From: Bacteroidota bacterium
Lineage (GTDB): Bacteria > Bacteroidota > Bacteroidia > Chitinophagales > Chitinophagaceae
Length of the DNA stretch: 64,000 nt
Reading direction: 5' to 3'
Assembly (NCBI GenBank): GCA_018266575.1
Contig: JAFEAE010000001.1
Location: forward strand, 143,633 to 207,632
Shown: piece after piece, positions 53,366 through 63,600 of the stretch
How positions within the stretch are numbered: position 1 is the stretch's first letter
How the letters are laid out: every line of letters begins with the position of its first letter
Position numbers and translations under genes: made by a program
The notes under the pieces: generated by a model
The model's input: only the letters and a program-made list of their open reading frames with translations
The model's database searches: none
What the model was told of the DNA's origin: nothing

Positions 53366-54940
53366 ATGCAAAGGAAATATTTTAATCACGTTCTTTTTTC
53401 AATCTTACTGATCATAACGGGCAGTATGTTTTACGGTTGCGTAAAACACCCGCTGGATCAAAACCCTACCGGGCAATACACCACATCAAACTTCTGGCGT
53501 AACCAGGATGATGTGATCGCTGGTATCACGGGTATCTACAATGTTCTTTTTGTAGAAGACTGGATCGGCCATAACTTGTATGCATACGACGACCAATCAG
53601 ATGATATATCTGTAGATGGCGACCACCCGGATTTCAAAGTAATCGAAAGGTTAAATGCAGACCCGACCCAACAATTAGTATACATTACATGGCCGTTTGC
53701 GTATGAACAAATCGGCCGTGCAAATAATGCGCTCATCTACATACCGAAAGTTCCGGTAATGGATGATTCTATAAGAAACAGGTCAATGGGCGAAGCATAT
53801 TTTTTGCGAGCCTATGCATATTATATTCTTAGTAATATCTATGGAGAAGTTCCTGTGGTCCGCGAAGAAAATGTACTCAACGGGAATTATAACGTTCCAA
53901 AATCTTCTGTGGATAGCGTACGTGCGCTTGTTGAATCAGATCTATTGCAAGCCGCAAATCTTTTGCCTGAGACTTACGGGGCCGCTGATCGTGGAAGAGT
54001 AAGCAAAGGCGCTGCATGGGGGATGTTGTGCAAATTGTATATGACGGAAGACAGGTTTGCAGATGCAATTACCTACGGTTCAAAAGTGGTGAGTGATGCA
54101 AATTATGCACTTGCCCCGAATTACGCGATGAACTTCACATCTGGCCAGCAGGAGAACAATACAGAAATCCTTTTTGCAGTATGGAACGGGAATGGCGAAT
54201 TGAATTTACCAAATTCCCCGATCGCGATTTATTTTTCTCCAAGGCCATGGCAGGGTTGGGGCTTCCATCACCCAACAGAAAATTTTGCAGAAGAATTCGA
54301 ACCGAATGATACTGTTCGCAAAAAAGCAACACTGATCTCTGTTGGTGATTCACTTCCATACCAAACCAATATGGCAACGATCAGTTCGTCCGATGCACAA
54401 AGCCCTTTCTTTACAGGTATGGATGGCCAGTCAACAGGTCGTTTGCTTCCGTCGATGAGTACAACAGGCTACTATATCCATAAATACACCGCATACCTGG
54501 CAAACGGTGATGGCGGCCTCGATTTCAACTTGAAACAACCATTGTTGCGCAGTTCGGATATTTATCTTTTAGTAGCAGAAGCAAAGATCCGCCTCAATGG
54601 AAGTGGCGCCGGAGATGCTGAACTCAATGCTGTTCGTCAACGTGCAGGATTGTTGCCGGTAAGCAATGCAGGAATGGCGCAATTGATCCATGAAAGAAGG
54701 GTAGAATTAGGCGGTGAAAATGTTCGCTGGCAGGATTTGCTTCGTTGGGATAAAGACCAGATCATTGATATTGATACTATTGTTGGAAAACCAAAAGCAG
54801 CATCACCGTTGCCGCCTTACAACGGAACCGTGATCATTCCGCCACGCACATTTACAAGGCCGAAGAATTATTACATGCCAATACCGCAGGAGATTATTGA
54901 TGAAAGCAAAGGAGTAATTGTTCAGAATCCAAATTATTAG
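53366..54940 (+). CDS. SusD/RagB-like outer-membrane glycan-binding lipoprotein
   Basis: A 524-aa lipoprotein that caps the SusC pore. Signal peptide with lipobox MFYGC (Cys near 25), N-terminal KHPLDQNPTGQYTTSNFWRN, repeat-containing helices of TPR type (YFLRAYAYYILSNIYGEVPV; RVSKGAAWGMLCKLYMTEDR) and the C-terminal IHERRVELGGENVRWQDLLR with IPQEIIDESKGVIVQNPNY typical of the family. Pairs with the SusC before it. Confidence 0.96.
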   Translation: MQRKYFNHVLFSILLIITGSMFYGCVKHPLDQNPTGQYTTSNFWRNQDDVIAGITGIYNVLFVEDWIGHNLYAYDDQSDDISVDGDHPDFKVIERLNADPTQQLVYITWPFAYEQIGRANNALIYIPKVPVMDDSIRNRSMGEAYFLRAYAYYILSNIYGEVPVVREENVLNGNYNVPKSSVDSVRALVESDLLQAANLLPETYGAADRGRVSKGAAWGMLCKLYMTEDRFADAITYGSKVVSDANYALAPNYAMNFTSGQQENNTEILFAVWNGNGELNLPNSPIAIYFSPRPWQGWGFHHPTENFAEEFEPNDTVRKKATLISVGDSLPYQTNMATISSSDAQSPFFTGMDGQSTGRLLPSMSTTGYYIHKYTAYLANGDGGLDFNLKQPLLRSSDIYLLVAEAKIRLNGSGAGDAELNAVRQRAGLLPVSNAGMAQLIHERRVELGGENVRWQDLLRWDKDQIIDIDTIVGKPKAASPLPPYNGTVIIPPRTFTRPKNYYMPIPQEIIDESKGVIVQNPNY

Positions 54941-55040
54941 GGCACAATTTTCGAGACAACAGCGGTGAAAAGGACCTGTAAAGTGAAAAACTTTATGGGT
55001 TTCTTTTTTATAAATGTGCAGGTTTTTTTTTTAAGATGTC

Positions 55041-55125
55041 AGCGGCATTGCTACTATTAAGCATCGTTGCCTTCGCTTCTTCCAGTGGAAGAAGCGCACT
55101 CTTGTGCTGTAGTAATTCTATGGAG
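55041..55125. repeat. Dispersed GCGACGCAACGATG repeat, copy G
   Basis: GGCATTGCTACTATTAAG and CATCGTTGCCTTCGC, then an insertion CTTCTTCCAGTGGAAGAAG (a small hairpin), then CGCACTCTTGTGCTG, AGTAATTCTATGG. The outer blocks agree with copy D but the middle is altered. Confidence 0.6.
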
Positions 55126-55282
55126 CAATTGTCTGAACTGTGATTAATTTGATTATTGAGATTGATGTGATTAAATTTTATTTGCGTGGTTCATTAACGG
55201 AAATAGTTTCTTGCCGTTTATAAACCGATCAAGGCTCAACTGTTGTTCACCACAGTAGTACAAACGTTTAATCGAAGCTCCT

Positions 55283-55312
55283 TCCGGAAACGGGTTGTAC
55301 ATCGTTTCCGGA
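55283..55312. repeat. Perfect 10-bp inverted repeat with 10-nt spacer
   Basis: TCCGGAAACG at 55283-55292 and CGTTTCCGGA at 55303-55312 are exact complements around GGTTGTACAT. It lies 149 bases upstream of the GH89 start and could be an operator for the enzyme genes, or part of an old coding repeat. Confidence 0.5.
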
Positions 55313-55460
55313 TCGCCTTTTTTGGTTCTTTTTGGCGAAGCAAAAAAGAACAAGAAAGCATAATGAAATCGCGAATGGCATAACATGCTATGGATTTGCA
55401 TTAAGTAATTTTAAAAATGAAATGTTTTCAATATTCAATCCAAAACTGAAAAAAATCAGT

Positions 55461-57680
55461 ATGAAGCATCTTCAATATTTTTTTTCCACACAAAAAAGAA
55501 CAATAACATTTTTAATAAGTGTAATAATTGCCAACACTTCTTTTTCCCAACTTAACAAACAAGCCGTTCAATCTTTTTTACAACGGATCGTAAAAGAAAA
55601 ATCAACGGCATTTGTTGCACAATACATTCCGCCGCAAAACGGCAAAGATGTTTTTGAGATCGAAAGCAAAAAAGGAAAAATCATTCTTCGTGGATGCAAT
55701 GGCGTTAGTATCGCTTCCGCATTGAATTACTATTTAAAAAATTATTGCCATTGTTTAATAACATGGAACGGCATCAATATGAATATGCCTGGCGCTTTAC
55801 CTGTAGTAAAAGAAAAAATTCATAGAAACACTCCGTATCAATATCGTTATTATCTCAACTATTGCACATTCAATTACTCTATGTCGTGGTGGGATTGGGA
55901 CCGATGGCAAAAAGAGATCGACTGGATGGCGCTTAATGGTATTAACATGCCACTCGCAGTAACAGGCGAAGAAGCAGTGTGGCAACGGTTATATAAAAAA
56001 ATGGGGTTTAGCGATGCAGAGCTTGATAAGTTTTTTTGCGGGCCTGCATATTTCTCCTGGTTCTGGATGGGAAATTTAGATGCATGGGGTGGCCCGCTTC
56101 CGCAACATTGGAAAGATTCGCATGAAGCATTGCAGAAAAAAATACTCGAAGCAGAACGTTCCATGGGAATGAAACCCGTGTTACCGGCATTCACCGGCCA
56201 TGTGCCACCTTCATTCAAAGAAAAATTCCCTTCGGCAAAAGTGAAAAAAACAAATTGGGGAGCAGGTTTTGACGATGTATATATTCTCGATCCTTCCGAT
56301 CCGATGTTTGAAAAAATCGGCAAAGCATTTATTGAAGAACAAACAAACACCTACGGAAGTGATCATTTATATTCTGCAGATACATTCAATGAAAACCTTC
56401 CGCCAACAAATGATTCGACCTATTTAAACGATATCAGTAAAAAAGTTTTTGAATCAATGGCGCTTGCAGATCCCAAAGCAGTCTGGGTGATGCAAGGCTG
56501 GATGTTTCACTACCAGGCAGATTTTTGGAAACCCACGCAGATACAGGCTTTGCTCAATGCTGTTCCTGACGATCACATGATCATGCTCGACCTGTACAGC
56601 GAAAGCCATCCTGTATGGAGCCGCACAAATGCATACTACGGCAAACCCTGGATATGGAACATGCTGCACAATTTCGGTGGTAATATTTCTTTATGGGGAA
56701 GAATGAATAGTGTAGCAGAAAACCCTTCCGCTGCATTGCATGATAATACATCAGGTAAGATGATCGGTATCGGATTAACACCGGAAGGCATAGAACAAAA
56801 CCCTGCATTGTACCACCTGATGCTTGAAAATGTATGGAATGATAAAGCGATCAATGTAGAGGATTGGCTTTCTTCGTATGCACGTCAACGTTATGGTGCA
56901 GATAACTCCAATATTAATGAAGCGTGGAAAATATTGTTGAAAACAGTTTATAACGGTGGCTTTGGCGAAGGTGGGCCTGAAACAATCATCCAGGCAAGGC
57001 CGACTACAAATGGCTGGGCAGACCGTGTCCGAACAAAACTGGATTACAATTCCAAAGACCTTTTGCCGGCCTGGGATCTTTTTGTAAAAGAAATACCTGC
57101 ATTGCAAAACAGCGATGGTTTTCAATACGATCTCGTTGACCTTACACGACAGGTGCTTGCCAACTATGCTTTGACGCTTCAACAAAAATGGGCGCTTGCA
57201 TATTTACAACATGATGTTGATAGTTATGAAAAATATTCCGACGCATTTCTTGAACTGATGGATGATATGGATGAATTACTTGCATCGCGTAAAGATTTTC
57301 TATTGGGAAAATGGATCGCCGAAGCACGTGCCTGCGGCGTTGATGAAAAAGAAAAGGATTTGTACGAATTCAATGCAAGGGATATCATCACGTTATGGGG
57401 AGACAAAGAAAGCGAGTTGCATGAATATTCTAACAGGCAGTGGGCCGGATTGATCAAAAGATTCTACAAACCTCGCTGGGAACAATTTTTTATTTATATG
57501 AAGAAAAAAATGCTGAATGGCGGCAGGATGGAAACAACAGATTTCGAAAAAAGCATAAAAGAGTGGGAATGGAATTGGGTGAACAGTCGTGATACATATT
57601 CTTCAGAGCCCACAGGTAATTCAATGGGAATTGTCAATCGCTTATATAAAAAATATACTTCGCAAATTGAGAAAGAGTAA
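55461..57680 (+). CDS. Alpha-N-acetylglucosaminidase, glycoside hydrolase family 89
   Basis: Cleaves terminal alpha-linked GlcNAc (heparan sulfate type in humans, GlcNAc-alpha-1,4-Gal mucin in gut bacteria). The 739-aa protein has a signal peptide (TITFLISVIIANTSFSQ), an N-terminal small domain, and a TIM barrel with SWWDWDRWQKEIDWMALNGI and WFWMGNLDAWGGPLP. By analogy with human NAGLU the catalytic pair is Glu311 in DTFNENLPP and Glu442 in TPEGIEQNPALYHLM; both are present. Start at ATG 55461 (MKHLQYFFSTQ); the longer frame from TTG 55332 is unlikely. Its stop overlaps the start of the next enzyme. Confidence 0.95.
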   Translation: MKHLQYFFSTQKRTITFLISVIIANTSFSQLNKQAVQSFLQRIVKEKSTAFVAQYIPPQNGKDVFEIESKKGKIILRGCNGVSIASALNYYLKNYCHCLITWNGINMNMPGALPVVKEKIHRNTPYQYRYYLNYCTFNYSMSWWDWDRWQKEIDWMALNGINMPLAVTGEEAVWQRLYKKMGFSDAELDKFFCGPAYFSWFWMGNLDAWGGPLPQHWKDSHEALQKKILEAERSMGMKPVLPAFTGHVPPSFKEKFPSAKVKKTNWGAGFDDVYILDPSDPMFEKIGKAFIEEQTNTYGSDHLYSADTFNENLPPTNDSTYLNDISKKVFESMALADPKAVWVMQGWMFHYQADFWKPTQIQALLNAVPDDHMIMLDLYSESHPVWSRTNAYYGKPWIWNMLHNFGGNISLWGRMNSVAENPSAALHDNTSGKMIGIGLTPEGIEQNPALYHLMLENVWNDKAINVEDWLSSYARQRYGADNSNINEAWKILLKTVYNGGFGEGGPETIIQARPTTNGWADRVRTKLDYNSKDLLPAWDLFVKEIPALQNSDGFQYDLVDLTRQVLANYALTLQQKWALAYLQHDVDSYEKYSDAFLELMDDMDELLASRKDFLLGKWIAEARACGVDEKEKDLYEFNARDIITLWGDKESELHEYSNRQWAGLIKRFYKPRWEQFFIYMKKKMLNGGRMETTDFEKSIKEWEWNWVNSRDTYSSEPTGNSMGIVNRLYKKYTSQIEKE

Positions 57681-60651
57681 ACAGCGTTTTTTATTTCGCT
57701 TATCAACTGTAATTCTTGTTTTAAATATCATTACATCTTTTGCAAATGCGCAGCAAGGTTCTAATGATCATATATTTCCTGCAGCAACAAATGCAAAACC
57801 GTTTATTGATTTTGACAGCAAAGGTTTCCTCATCAACGGCAAACGAACATTTATTGTTTCAGCGGGAATAGAATATGCACGTGTGCCGCATGAACTTTGG
57901 GAAGACAGGCTTCTTCGCCTGAAGCGATGTGGCTTTAACTGTGTGGAGATTTACACGTTCTGGAATTTTCATGAACCACACGAAGGTGAATTTGATTTTA
58001 ACGGAGATCATGATCTTGATGTGTTTTTAAAACTTGCACACAAATTGAATTTGTATGTTATTGCCCGTGTTGGCCCTTATTATTGTGCAGAGTGGGATAA
58101 TGGCGGTTATCCGCTATGGTTAAAATTCAAGCCGGGTGTACGTGTGCGTGAACATAACACTGAATTTGAAAAATATGTTGGGAGGTTTTTTGACAAATTG
58201 CTTCCCATTGTTTTTCGTAACCAGATTAATCATGGCGGTTCTGTAATTATGGTGCAATTGGAAAACGAACACAACCAAAGCTGGGGAACATATATTCCTA
58301 ATGGCTATTTCAGTTTTCTAAGGGATAAGGCATTGTCGCTTGGCCTGGAAGTGCCGTATTTTTTCAGCGGGCTTCATCATTCCAGCAGCCCTGCAGAGGA
58401 TGGAAAATGCGACGACCCAAACAGGCCCAATCCCTGGTTCTCTACAGAATTCTGGAGTGTTTGGTTTTCGGGGTACAGTTCTACGGATAGAGATGCCCGT
58501 GAGTATGAACGCAGGACCTGGAAGATCATTGCCAATGGAGGCAATGGCTATAATTATTACATGGCACATGGCGGAAGTAATTTCGGTTATACAAATAATG
58601 ATGAAGATGCGGCTTCTTACGATTACGGAGCCGCCGTCGGTCAATGCGGCGATCTTCGCCCGATATATTATAGTTTCAAAAAGATAGCATTCTTTGCAAG
58701 AACCTTCCGGGAAATTTTGGAGAACAGCACTAATGCTAATGAAAAATATAAAACTATTTCAAGTGACACTAATATTCATATAACTGCAAGAAAAAGTAGT
58801 GGCGGTGATATTGTTTTCCTGGAAAATCTTTCCAATTCTCAAAAACTAACGCAGATATATACCCGAAATAGTATACCCGGAAAAAACAGGGAAATCATCA
58901 ATCTTGACTCTGGCGAAATATTCCCGATCGTACATAATTATAAACTTGCATCCAATGTAACATTAGATTGGAGCTTTTCGAAGATACTCAGTATATGTAA
59001 GCAGCAAAATACAACAACAATCATCATTTATGGAAAACCATCTGCTGAAGCAGAAATGATCTTTACGCTGCCTAAGAAGCCGCTTATCGCTAGAGGAAAG
59101 GAAGTTTTATCCGTTCATCAAAATTCTCTACTCCTCTCTGCAAAATTTAATGATGCCGATAAACCTGGTGAATATTCTTTCAAAATAAACGATCAGGTTT
59201 TCCGCATATTGACAGTTGATGAAGATATCGCAGGAAAAACATGGTTCATTAATAATAATAAGATGCCCTATGTTGTTTTTGGCCCATCTTATATAAGTAA
59301 TGCAAGTTTCAATGGGAAAAACATTTCTATAAAAACTGAATCGCCCTGGTTGCAAAATCACGAGCATGATGTGTGGTTATTCGACGCAATAGCATCAACA
59401 AAATTATTGCAGGTTAAATCAGTTGATCATGAAAGAGTAAAATTGCTTTCGCTTACTCCGTGGCAATTCAAAAGTGGTAGCGAAGAAGCAGCGACTATAT
59501 ACAATGATCACTCGTGGAAACAAAGTGATGATCCGCTGCAAATGGGCGCAGATGGCGATCTTACAGCAGATGCATGGTACCGCACATCGATCAATATTGA
59601 TTCTTCGGGAATGTATTCCCTGTTGGTGGAAGGCGGCGACAGGGCAACCGTATTTGTTGATGGCAAACCTGTTTCTACTGCGATGATCAAAGATGGAGAA
59701 ATACATTTTTATGTTGAAAAAGGCAAACATACACTTGCTGTTTTTACGGCTCATGATGGCCGGGATAAATTAGCCGGTTTTACAGGATCAATAGATTCTG
59801 CAGATGTAAAAGGTATTTTCGGAAAAACATTTTTGACACGTGGCGATAAATCGACTCATGATATTACCGATTGGAAATTTCTTCGGGCATCAAGTGTAAC
59901 GGATGTGATGAACGAACCACCGTTGCAAAATAATTTTTCCTGGCAGAAATACACAATTGGCGATGATATGTTTGATAAAAAACAAGGCTTCGGATGGTTT
60001 CGTGCAACGCTTAATGATTTGCCTGCAAATGTTTCAAAGCTGCAATTAAAATTCCGCAGTGTCGATGAAAATGCAACCGTATTTATTAATAACACCAAAC
60101 TTGTAAAGCATGATGGATGGAACAAACCATTTAGTGTAACCATTGATCATGTTGATACCATGCAAAGGCCGATAGTGCTTACGTTGTTTATTGAAAATTA
60201 TTCAAATGAAGGTGGTATTGACAGGCCTGTTCACGCCATTGATCTTTCTTCGGCAGTTCAACTAACTGGGTGGCGTATACGAGGAGGCGTTACGGAATTA
60301 ACTGAATTCGACAGATGGGAAGACTTGAATGTAAATCTTAAGAACGTAGGCCCGATGTTATACAATGCTTCGTTTGAAATGCCTGCAACAAATGGAGGCT
60401 CACATCCTGTGTATCGAGTTATCACTTCCGGGCTCGGCCACGGGTCTGTTTGGGTGAACGGACATAATTTGGGAAGATATCCTGAAAAAATCCCGCTTAA
60501 CGGATTATATATCCCAGAATGTTGGATCCAAAAAGGAAAGAACCAGGTAACCATTTTTGAAGAAGGTGGTAAACTGCCGTCTTCCGTTCAGATCGAAGCC
60601 GAAGAAGCAGCAAGCAGGGATATTCATATTTATACAGGATTGCTAAAATGA
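57667..60651 (+). CDS. Beta-galactosidase, glycoside hydrolase family 35
   Basis: Removes terminal beta-linked galactose. The 994-aa product has a TIM barrel with VSAGIEYARVPHELWEDRLL, NCVEIYTFWNFHEPHEGEFD and RVGPYYCAEWDNGGYPLWL; the acid/base is Glu201 in QLENEHN and the nucleophile Glu261 in FSTEFWSVWFS. Several beta domains follow, with the typical SVWVNGHNLGRYPEKIPLNG near the end. I place the start at TTG 57667, which yields a classic signal peptide (MRKSKQRFLFRLSTVILVLN to SFANAQ) and overlaps the GH89 stop by 14 bases; the open frame extends upstream but is not coding there. Overlaps the next gene by ATGA. Confidence 0.93.
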   Translation: MRKSKQRFLFRLSTVILVLNIITSFANAQQGSNDHIFPAATNAKPFIDFDSKGFLINGKRTFIVSAGIEYARVPHELWEDRLLRLKRCGFNCVEIYTFWNFHEPHEGEFDFNGDHDLDVFLKLAHKLNLYVIARVGPYYCAEWDNGGYPLWLKFKPGVRVREHNTEFEKYVGRFFDKLLPIVFRNQINHGGSVIMVQLENEHNQSWGTYIPNGYFSFLRDKALSLGLEVPYFFSGLHHSSSPAEDGKCDDPNRPNPWFSTEFWSVWFSGYSSTDRDAREYERRTWKIIANGGNGYNYYMAHGGSNFGYTNNDEDAASYDYGAAVGQCGDLRPIYYSFKKIAFFARTFREILENSTNANEKYKTISSDTNIHITARKSSGGDIVFLENLSNSQKLTQIYTRNSIPGKNREIINLDSGEIFPIVHNYKLASNVTLDWSFSKILSICKQQNTTTIIIYGKPSAEAEMIFTLPKKPLIARGKEVLSVHQNSLLLSAKFNDADKPGEYSFKINDQVFRILTVDEDIAGKTWFINNNKMPYVVFGPSYISNASFNGKNISIKTESPWLQNHEHDVWLFDAIASTKLLQVKSVDHERVKLLSLTPWQFKSGSEEAATIYNDHSWKQSDDPLQMGADGDLTADAWYRTSINIDSSGMYSLLVEGGDRATVFVDGKPVSTAMIKDGEIHFYVEKGKHTLAVFTAHDGRDKLAGFTGSIDSADVKGIFGKTFLTRGDKSTHDITDWKFLRASSVTDVMNEPPLQNNFSWQKYTIGDDMFDKKQGFGWFRATLNDLPANVSKLQLKFRSVDENATVFINNTKLVKHDGWNKPFSVTIDHVDTMQRPIVLTLFIENYSNEGGIDRPVHAIDLSSAVQLTGWRIRGGVTELTEFDRWEDLNVNLKNVGPMLYNASFEMPATNGGSHPVYRVITSGLGHGSVWVNGHNLGRYPEKIPLNGLYIPECWIQKGKNQVTIFEEGGKLPSSVQIEAEEAASRDIHIYTGLLK

Positions 60652-63600
60652 TATCTGAATATAGCATGAATATATTTCGCACAATAGCTCAAAAAAAGAT
60701 AGTAGTATTTTCTTTTTGTATAACGGTTATCCATAACCTAAGTTTTTCGCAAAGCGGGAACGGTTACATGTACGTTGATCCGTTTATCGGAACTGCAAAA
60801 AGTGATGTGGTCACAAAATGGGGTGATGAAGGCGGTACATATCCCGGCGCAGTTGCTCCTTCCGGATTTATTCAGCTCTCACCCGAAACACATGTTAGCG
60901 CAGTAAAGGGATATAATTATTATGACAGCTCCATTTATTTTTTTAGTTGCCTGCACCATGCAAGCGGCTTTCCTGAAGGTTCGTCGGGTAGATTATATGT
61001 GATGCCGGTTACTTGTGAACCGGGCGATTTTAAATTGGGGAAATACAGCCGCCCGTTTTCTCATAAAAAAGAAAAAGCTGAACCGGGTTATTATAAAGTT
61101 GCATTTAGTGATGATGGTACATTGCTGGAAGCGACAGTTGCACAACGCTCTGGGATGTTCCGGTTTACATTTCCTGAAAATGTAATTCCTGAAATTTTTA
61201 TAGGCGATGCCGGAAAGATAGAAACCGTTTCTAAAAATAAGTTGCATCTTTCTGCACATCACGCTGTCATTAATTTCGATAAAAATTTTTCTGAAAGAAA
61301 GGATGTTGGTGATGGAAGCATTTTTGTTTTTGAGAAATCTGCAGGCCCGCAGTCAATCATTCTAAAAATAAGCGCATCAACAATTGATGAACAAAGCGCT
61401 CAAAAAAATATCGATAAGGAACTCGGCGGCTTAAATTTTGATGCATTGTATGAAAAAACAAAACAACAGTGGAGCGAAGAATTATCGGTTGCAGAAGTGG
61501 AAGATGCCAATGAAAAAAACAAAACGATTTTTTATACAGCTTTATATCATTCCCTGCTTATTCCGTGGATAATTTCAGATGCAGATGGAAATTATCGGGG
61601 GCATGATGGCTTAATTCACAAGGCAACTGGAAAAAACGAATATGGACAATTTTCTCCCTGGGATACATTCCGTTCTTTACATCCGTTGTTATGTTTGTTA
61701 TACCCGGATAAACAAAAAGATATGGTTTTGTCGATGCTGGATATTTTCAAACAGACACATCGGCTTCCAACCGAATCAATGACAGGTAATCATTCCGTGC
61801 CAATCATTGTCGACTCCTATTTAAAAGGGATTGAAGGCATCGATAGCAATCTTGCTTACGACGCAATGAAGAAGAGTATCATGGTCCCGCCTTTCAAACA
61901 AGATGATCTTTCCGTCTATCATGAAAAAGGATATGTTCCTTTTTTATATCCGGAGTCAGTTACACGCACTGTTGAATACGCCTATGATGATTGGGCACTT
62001 TCCCAATTTGCGAAAAAGGTGATGCATGATAATGAAACATATGCAATGGAACAGCAAAGAGGGCTGGATTATAAAAATTTATTTAACGCTTCTGAATTAT
62101 TCCTGCTTCCACGAAATAATAATGAATTCAAATTACAGCCGGGTAATTCCGGTTATAAAGAAGGCGATCAATGGGTATATTCTTTTTTTGTACCGCAAAA
62201 TGCAAGCGATTTGATCAATCTGATGGGAGGGGATAGTGCATTCGCAAATCGCCTTGACACTGCTTTGACGGAACAGAAAATTATTTTTGATAATGAAACT
62301 GTTTTTCATCTTCCATATCTTTTCAACGAAATGAACCGCACTGACCTCACACAAAAATGGATCAGAAAGATCATGCGTGACCGTTTCAATGCCACGCCTG
62401 GCGGGCTTCCTGGTAATGACGATCTTGGTGCTGTATCAAGCTGGTATGTTTTCAGTGCATTGGGTTTTTATCCGTTTTGCCCTGGCAATCCATATTATAC
62501 GATCGGTTCGCCGATTTTTAAATCTGTTACACTTCATCTCGTTCATCAGAAAAAAATCATTATTAAAAGCACCGGCAATTCAGAAAAAAATATTTATGTA
62601 AGATCTGTAAGTATAAATAATAAACAATACAAACAATCATCCATAGCTCATTCCTTGATCAAAAGCGTTGGTGAAATGGTTTTTGTAATGACGGATTCCC
62701 CTAATGCAAGATCCTCTATCCATACAAATCGCGTTTTTTCTGAAACAAAAGGCAAACCTGTTTTTGCAATAAATAATTTTTCTGTTCCTGCTGATCGTGC
62801 AAAACCCAACGAATTATTGCAGGCGCATTTTTCCATCACAAATTCAGGAAGCAACGGAACAAAGATTGTGAACCTATTTGTCGATGGAAAAGAATACGCT
62901 ACAAAAAATTGTTTTGTTGAAGCAGGCAAGATTGTTGAAGATTCAATCAGCTTCAGGTTATATCCTTTCGGCAACAGGAAGCTTTCGCTTGAAGGGGCAA
63001 GCAATAACGTAGTTATAAATATTGCAGGCAATGGTTTTGCAGACAATGTTGAGGTTGCAAGCCTTTCTGCAAAACCAATAATAGAAAAATCAGGGGTACA
63101 ACAAATTTATTTTGAAGCAAAAAATATTGATGGTGCTGCTCATTTGATTGAGTTGCCAGTTGTGGTAAATGGCAAAATGCTTTGCTATGATACGGTAGAA
63201 CTAAAACCCGGCGAAAGCAAACAACTAACAAATCAATTCCATGTCAATGAAACAGGAATGCAACAGGTTGTTGTTGCGAATGCTGTACAACATTTCAAAG
63301 TGATCGGATCTGATACTGAATCGGAAGTTTTAGATCTTTCATTAACGAAATCAAATGATAATAATGTTCCCGACCTTTCCGGTTTTCATAATGATGGAAA
63401 AATAATTTCGCGTGAAAAAATTTCGACGGACAGTTTATTGCTCGGAAAAGATTGTTATGTGCAGGTTCCGAATTCACCAAGCCTTGATAGTTTGGATGAA
63501 ACGATGACAATGATGCTTTGGGTATATCCTTTACAAGAAGCGAGAGGTTTGGTAGATATATTCACAAAAGGAGATAACCATGTGATACAGTTAACAGGCG

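Larger units (their letters stand above)
54941..55460. other. 520-bp gap between SusD and the glycosidases
   Basis: Contains copy G of the dispersed repeat (55041-55125), a minus-strand frame of uncertain reality (55171-55401), a perfect 10-bp inverted repeat (55283-55312) and the leader of the GH89 gene. No clear terminator follows SusD, so the enzymes may be transcribed with it or from a promoter here. Confidence 0.4.
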
